Source: Candidatus Didemnitutus sp. (GTDB taxonomy: Bacteria > Verrucomicrobiota > Verrucomicrobiia > Opitutales > Opitutaceae). Taken from it: a DNA stretch of 7,812 bases. A program made the translations under genes and the position numbers. Below the pieces are notes generated by a model. That model was not told the DNA's origin and ran no database searches. It saw only the letters and a program-made list of their open reading frames with translations. How positions within the stretch are numbered: position 1 is the stretch's first letter; each line of letters starts with the position of its first letter. The stretch lies in contig JAUXOH010000143.1 in NCBI GenBank assembly GCA_030682505.1, forward strand, positions 1 through 7,812. Direction: 5' to 3'. Shown piece after piece: positions 5,814 through 7,812 of the stretch.

Positions 5814-7172
5814 ATGGCACGTGGCGATGATCAAGCTTCACTCTTTGGCGAGGACGCGGAGGAATCCCGGCCGGCGTCGGAAGTGGCCGGGGCCTCTTTG
5901 GCCCATCAACCGCTCGCGGCCCGCATGCGACCCCGCGCGTTGCGGGAGGTGGTGGGGCAGGACCATATTACCCGCGAGGGCAGTCTCTTGCCGCGGCTCA
6001 TTGCGACGAACCGGTTCGGCAGTCTCGTCTTCTACGGTCCGCCGGGCTGCGGGAAGACCAGCATTGCCGAGGCGATCGCGCGGGAAACGCAGAGCCGCTT
6101 CGTGCGCGTCAACGCCGTGATGAGCAACGTCGCCGAGTTGCGCGAGATCCTCGCGATCGCCCGTCGCCGGCCCGAGGCGCGCACGCTGCTCTTCATCGAC
6201 GAGCTGCACCGTTTCAACAAGGCCCAGCAAGACCTGCTGCTCCCGGACGTGGAGGAGGGCAATGTGCGGTTGATCGGCGCGACGACGCACAACCCCGGGT
6301 TCTACGTCAATCCCCCGCTGCTGAGCCGCAGTCATCTTTTCCGGCTCGAGCCGTTGTCAACGGAGGCCGTGGCGGGCGTCCTGCGCAAGGCGCTGCTCGA
6401 CGCCGAGCGCGGGCTGGGCGCACGGGCTCATTCCGCGGCGGACAAAGTGCTCACGGACCTGGCGGTGTTGTGCGACGGCGATTTGCGCCGCGCCTTGAAC
6501 GCCCTTGAGGTCATCGCCCTTTCCCTGCCGGAACAGGCGGCGATCACCGAACAGGAAATCGAAGTCTTCGCCCGCGAGCGCCGGATTCGCTACGACGCCG
6601 ACGAGGACGAACACTACGATACGATTTCCGCGTTCATCAAGAGCTGCCGCGGTAGCGACCCGGATGCCGCGATGTATTGGCTGGCGAAGATGCTCGCCGG
6701 GGGCGAAGACGCGCGCTTCATCGCGCGGCGACTGGTCATTCTGGCGAGTGAAGATGTGGGATTGGCTGATCCGCTGGCGTTGCCGCTGGCGGTCGCGGCG
6801 CACCACGCGTGCGACTTCATCGGCTTGCCCGAGGCCGAGCTCACGCTGGCCCACGCGACGCTTTACATTGCGGCCGCACCGAAGAGCAATTCCGCCACCC
6901 TCGCGCTGGGTGAGGCAAAGCGCGCGTTGAAAGAGCAACCGGTGCAGTCGGTGCCGGTTCACCTGCGGGACAAAGGCGGCCAGGCCAGCAAGCGGGCCGG
7001 GCACGGCAAGGGCTACCTCTATTCGCATGATTTTCCGGAAAACATTTCCGGACAGAACTACCTCGAAACTCCCCTGGATCTGTTTGTGCCCAAGGCGGTC
7101 GGAGCCGAGGCCAAGATGGCAGAGCGATTGGCGCGTTGGCGCGCCTTGCGAGACCAAGTGCGGCCCGGCTAG
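5814..7172 (+). CDS. rarA: Replication-associated recombination protein A (RarA/MgsA AAA+ ATPase)
   Basis: RarA is a clamp-loader-like AAA+ ATPase of the RarA/Mgs1/WRNIP1 family that acts at stalled replication forks. The 452-residue product has the RarA entry PLAARMRPRALREVVGQDH (33-51), Walker A GPPGCGKTS (75-83), and Walker B with the family hallmark FIDELHRFNKAQQD (127-140). Sensor 1 is GATTHNP (155-161), the arginine-finger region is PPLLSRSHLFRLEPL (167-181), and sensor 2 is GDLRRALNALE (212-222). The C-terminal tetramerisation part is complete: YDTISAFIKSCRGSDPDAA (258-276), then ARRLVILASEDVGLADP (314-330), then PVHLRDKGG and GHGKGYLYSHDFPEN (401-430). The start at 5814 gives MARGDDQASLFG; an in-frame GTG at 5760 would add 18 unrelated residues. 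QASLF (7-11) fits the QxxLF form of a beta-clamp-binding pentapeptide. Sensor 1 differs from the common GATTENP at residue 159 (His for Glu). The length is normal for the family. Confidence 0.96.
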   Translation: MARGDDQASLFGEDAEESRPASEVAGASLAHQPLAARMRPRALREVVGQDHITREGSLLPRLIATNRFGSLVFYGPPGCGKTSIAEAIARETQSRFVRVNAVMSNVAELREILAIARRRPEARTLLFIDELHRFNKAQQDLLLPDVEEGNVRLIGATTHNPGFYVNPPLLSRSHLFRLEPLSTEAVAGVLRKALLDAERGLGARAHSAADKVLTDLAVLCDGDLRRALNALEVIALSLPEQAAITEQEIEVFARERRIRYDADEDEHYDTISAFIKSCRGSDPDAAMYWLAKMLAGGEDARFIARRLVILASEDVGLADPLALPLAVAAHHACDFIGLPEAELTLAHATLYIAAAPKSNSATLALGEAKRALKEQPVQSVPVHLRDKGGQASKRAGHGKGYLYSHDFPENISGQNYLETPLDLFVPKAVGAEAKMAERLARWRALRDQVRPG

Positions 7173-7217
7173 GCCGGCCACGTGAAGAATTTGCCAAAAG
7201 GGTGTCGTTGCCCAGTC

Positions 7218-7242
7218 CCGGCGGCGCAAGACTTGCCGCCGG
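7218..7242 (+). terminator. GC-rich hairpin between rarA and the secreted-protein gene
   Basis: CCGGCGGC (7218-7225) is perfectly complementary to GCCGCCGG (7235-7242) with a 9-base loop. It begins 45 bases after the rarA stop and ends 24 bases before the next start. All eight pairs are G:C, so the stem should be stable. No T run follows, so either factor-dependent termination or a 5' leader stem for the downstream gene is possible. Confidence 0.35.
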
Positions 7243-7266
7243 CCTCCGACCGGTTAACGTGAAGAC

Positions 7267-7713
7267 ATGAGAAAGCACTTCCTCCTCCTGTTGCTCGGCC
7301 TGTTGGCGACCAGTTTCGGATTGAGCGAAGCCCAGACAGTGCGCCCGGGCGCGAAGGGAAAAGCGCCGACCAAATCCCAGCAGAAAGAGGAGCCCAAGAT
7401 CGAGGGCCTGGAGATCGCCCGTCCGGACGGGACGTTTCTCGGGCTCACCATGGAGGCCGGTCGGTTCAAGCTGGCTTTCTACGACCAGGACAAGAAGCCG
7501 ATGGCGGTCAATGTGCAGCGAGCTGTCGGGCGGTGGCCCAATGTTCACGGACCGGGCCAAAACCGGACGATCCTGAATGTCGCCGGGGACGGCACCTACC
7601 TGCTCGGGGCGCAATTCGTGCGTCCACCGCTCTCTTTCCGGCTCTTTTTGATTCTGGTGACGGGCGACAGTGAAGAGGGAACGGAAAACTATAACGTCGA
7701 TTTTCACGGGTAG
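7267..7713 (+). CDS. Small exported protein of unknown function
   Basis: The 148-residue product opens with a clear Sec signal peptide: MRKH, a leucine-rich hydrophobic core (5-14), and a likely cut after Ala22 (SEA/QT, small residues at -3 and -1). There is no lipobox cysteine, so the mature protein should be soluble in the periplasm or outside the cell. Residues 24-44 form a polar Lys/Pro/Gln/Glu linker. Residues 46-148 look like one compact, mostly beta domain with alternating hydrophobic strands: FLGLTMEAGRFKLAFYD (57-73), then QNRTILNVAGDGTYLLGAQFV (98-118), RLFLILVTG (125-133) and NYNVDF (141-146). I recognise no named domain or catalytic motif; it resembles uncharacterised proteins I associate with Opitutaceae. 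It lies 94 bases after rarA, and a transporter gene starts 23 bases after its stop, so co-transcription with that gene is likely. The ATG at 7267 is fixed by the signal peptide. Confidence 0.8.
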   Translation: MRKHFLLLLLGLLATSFGLSEAQTVRPGAKGKAPTKSQQKEEPKIEGLEIARPDGTFLGLTMEAGRFKLAFYDQDKKPMAVNVQRAVGRWPNVHGPGQNRTILNVAGDGTYLLGAQFVRPPLSFRLFLILVTGDSEEGTENYNVDFHG

Positions 7714-7736
7714 CCGCGCGAGATCGTTGAAGCTGT

Positions 7737-7812
7737 ATGGCCCTGTTGCACATCGCGGGCGGAGTCGCCCTCATGCTTTTTGGCATTCGCTTTCTCCGCA
7801 AGGGATTGGAGC
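7737..7812 (+). CDS. Probable Na+/phosphate cotransporter family protein, N-terminal fragment
   Basis: Only 25 codons are inside the window, beginning MALLHIAGGVALMLFGIRFL and ending RKGLE at the window edge. The pattern of a Gly-rich first helix followed by LFG(I/M)xxLxxGL is characteristic of the first segment of the Na+/Pi cotransporter (PNaS, NptA/YjbB-like) family, which imports or exports phosphate in exchange with sodium at the inner membrane. An in-frame TGA at 7728-7730 sits just upstream, so the ATG at 7737 is the earliest possible ATG start. The gene continues beyond the window. It follows the secreted-protein gene by 23 bases and may share its transcript. The call rests on a short stretch and could change once the rest is read. 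Confidence 0.65.
   Translation, partial: MALLHIAGGVALMLFGIRFLRKGLE

Noticed and set aside
5709..5834. Upstream extension of comEC to an ATG at 5834
   Set aside because: It would overlap the rarA coding region and add 42 residues without membrane or family character before the natural first helix.
6357..7229. Long open frame on the minus strand opposite rarA
   Set aside because: rarA has every family motif across this span; the antisense translation shows no domain and is typical of GC-rich shadow frames.
6841..7707. Minus-strand open frame spanning the rarA end and the secreted-protein gene
   Set aside because: It is Arg/Pro-rich low-complexity sequence crossing two well-supported genes and the gap between them.

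Overview
The window is a GC-rich, densely packed bacterial chromosomal segment with seven genes and the first codons of an eighth. The best guess for its origin is Verrucomicrobiota, probably near Opitutaceae. This rests on protein character recalled from memory, not on a search: a double-length ThyX-like protein beginning MKVTG, a RarA with GATTHNP instead of GATTENP, and a small secreted protein of a type I associate with that group. Clear Shine-Dalgarno sequences are lacking before nearly every start, so starts were chosen from protein similarity. I see no tRNA, rRNA, insertion sequence, CRISPR array or prophage gene.

Layout. (1) Bases 1-1438, + strand: the end of a respiratory complex I gene cluster, nuoN, missing only its extreme N-terminus. 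(2) 1499-2845, +: a ThyX-family protein built from two ThyX-like halves, with the signature motif divided between them. (3) 2846-2973: a gap with two hairpins, the second resembling an intrinsic terminator. (4) 2974-3753, +: a cytoplasmic endonuclease/exonuclease/phosphatase-fold hydrolase with all expected catalytic residues. (5) 5708 down to 3769, - strand: comEC, lacking the C-terminal metallo-beta-lactamase domain, followed 20 bases later by a small charged helical gene with a UVR-like motif; this pair converges on the hydrolase gene. (6) 5814-7172, +: rarA, transcribed divergently from comEC across a 105-base region that holds a 12-bp perfect palindrome. (7) 7267-7713, +: a small exported protein of unknown function. 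(8) 7737 to the window end, +: the start of a probable Na+/phosphate cotransporter.

Working together. The clearest functional cluster is the divergent comEC/rarA pair with the UVR-like small gene: DNA import across the inner membrane on one side, replication-fork maintenance and recombination on the other. NuoN (proton-pumping NADH dehydrogenase) and ThyX (dTMP synthesis) are housekeeping functions that appear merely adjacent. Nothing here is an obvious new defence or mobile system. The points most worth checking are the split-motif ThyX, the short ComEC with its downstream partner, and a possible sliding-clamp-binding peptide at the RarA N-terminus.
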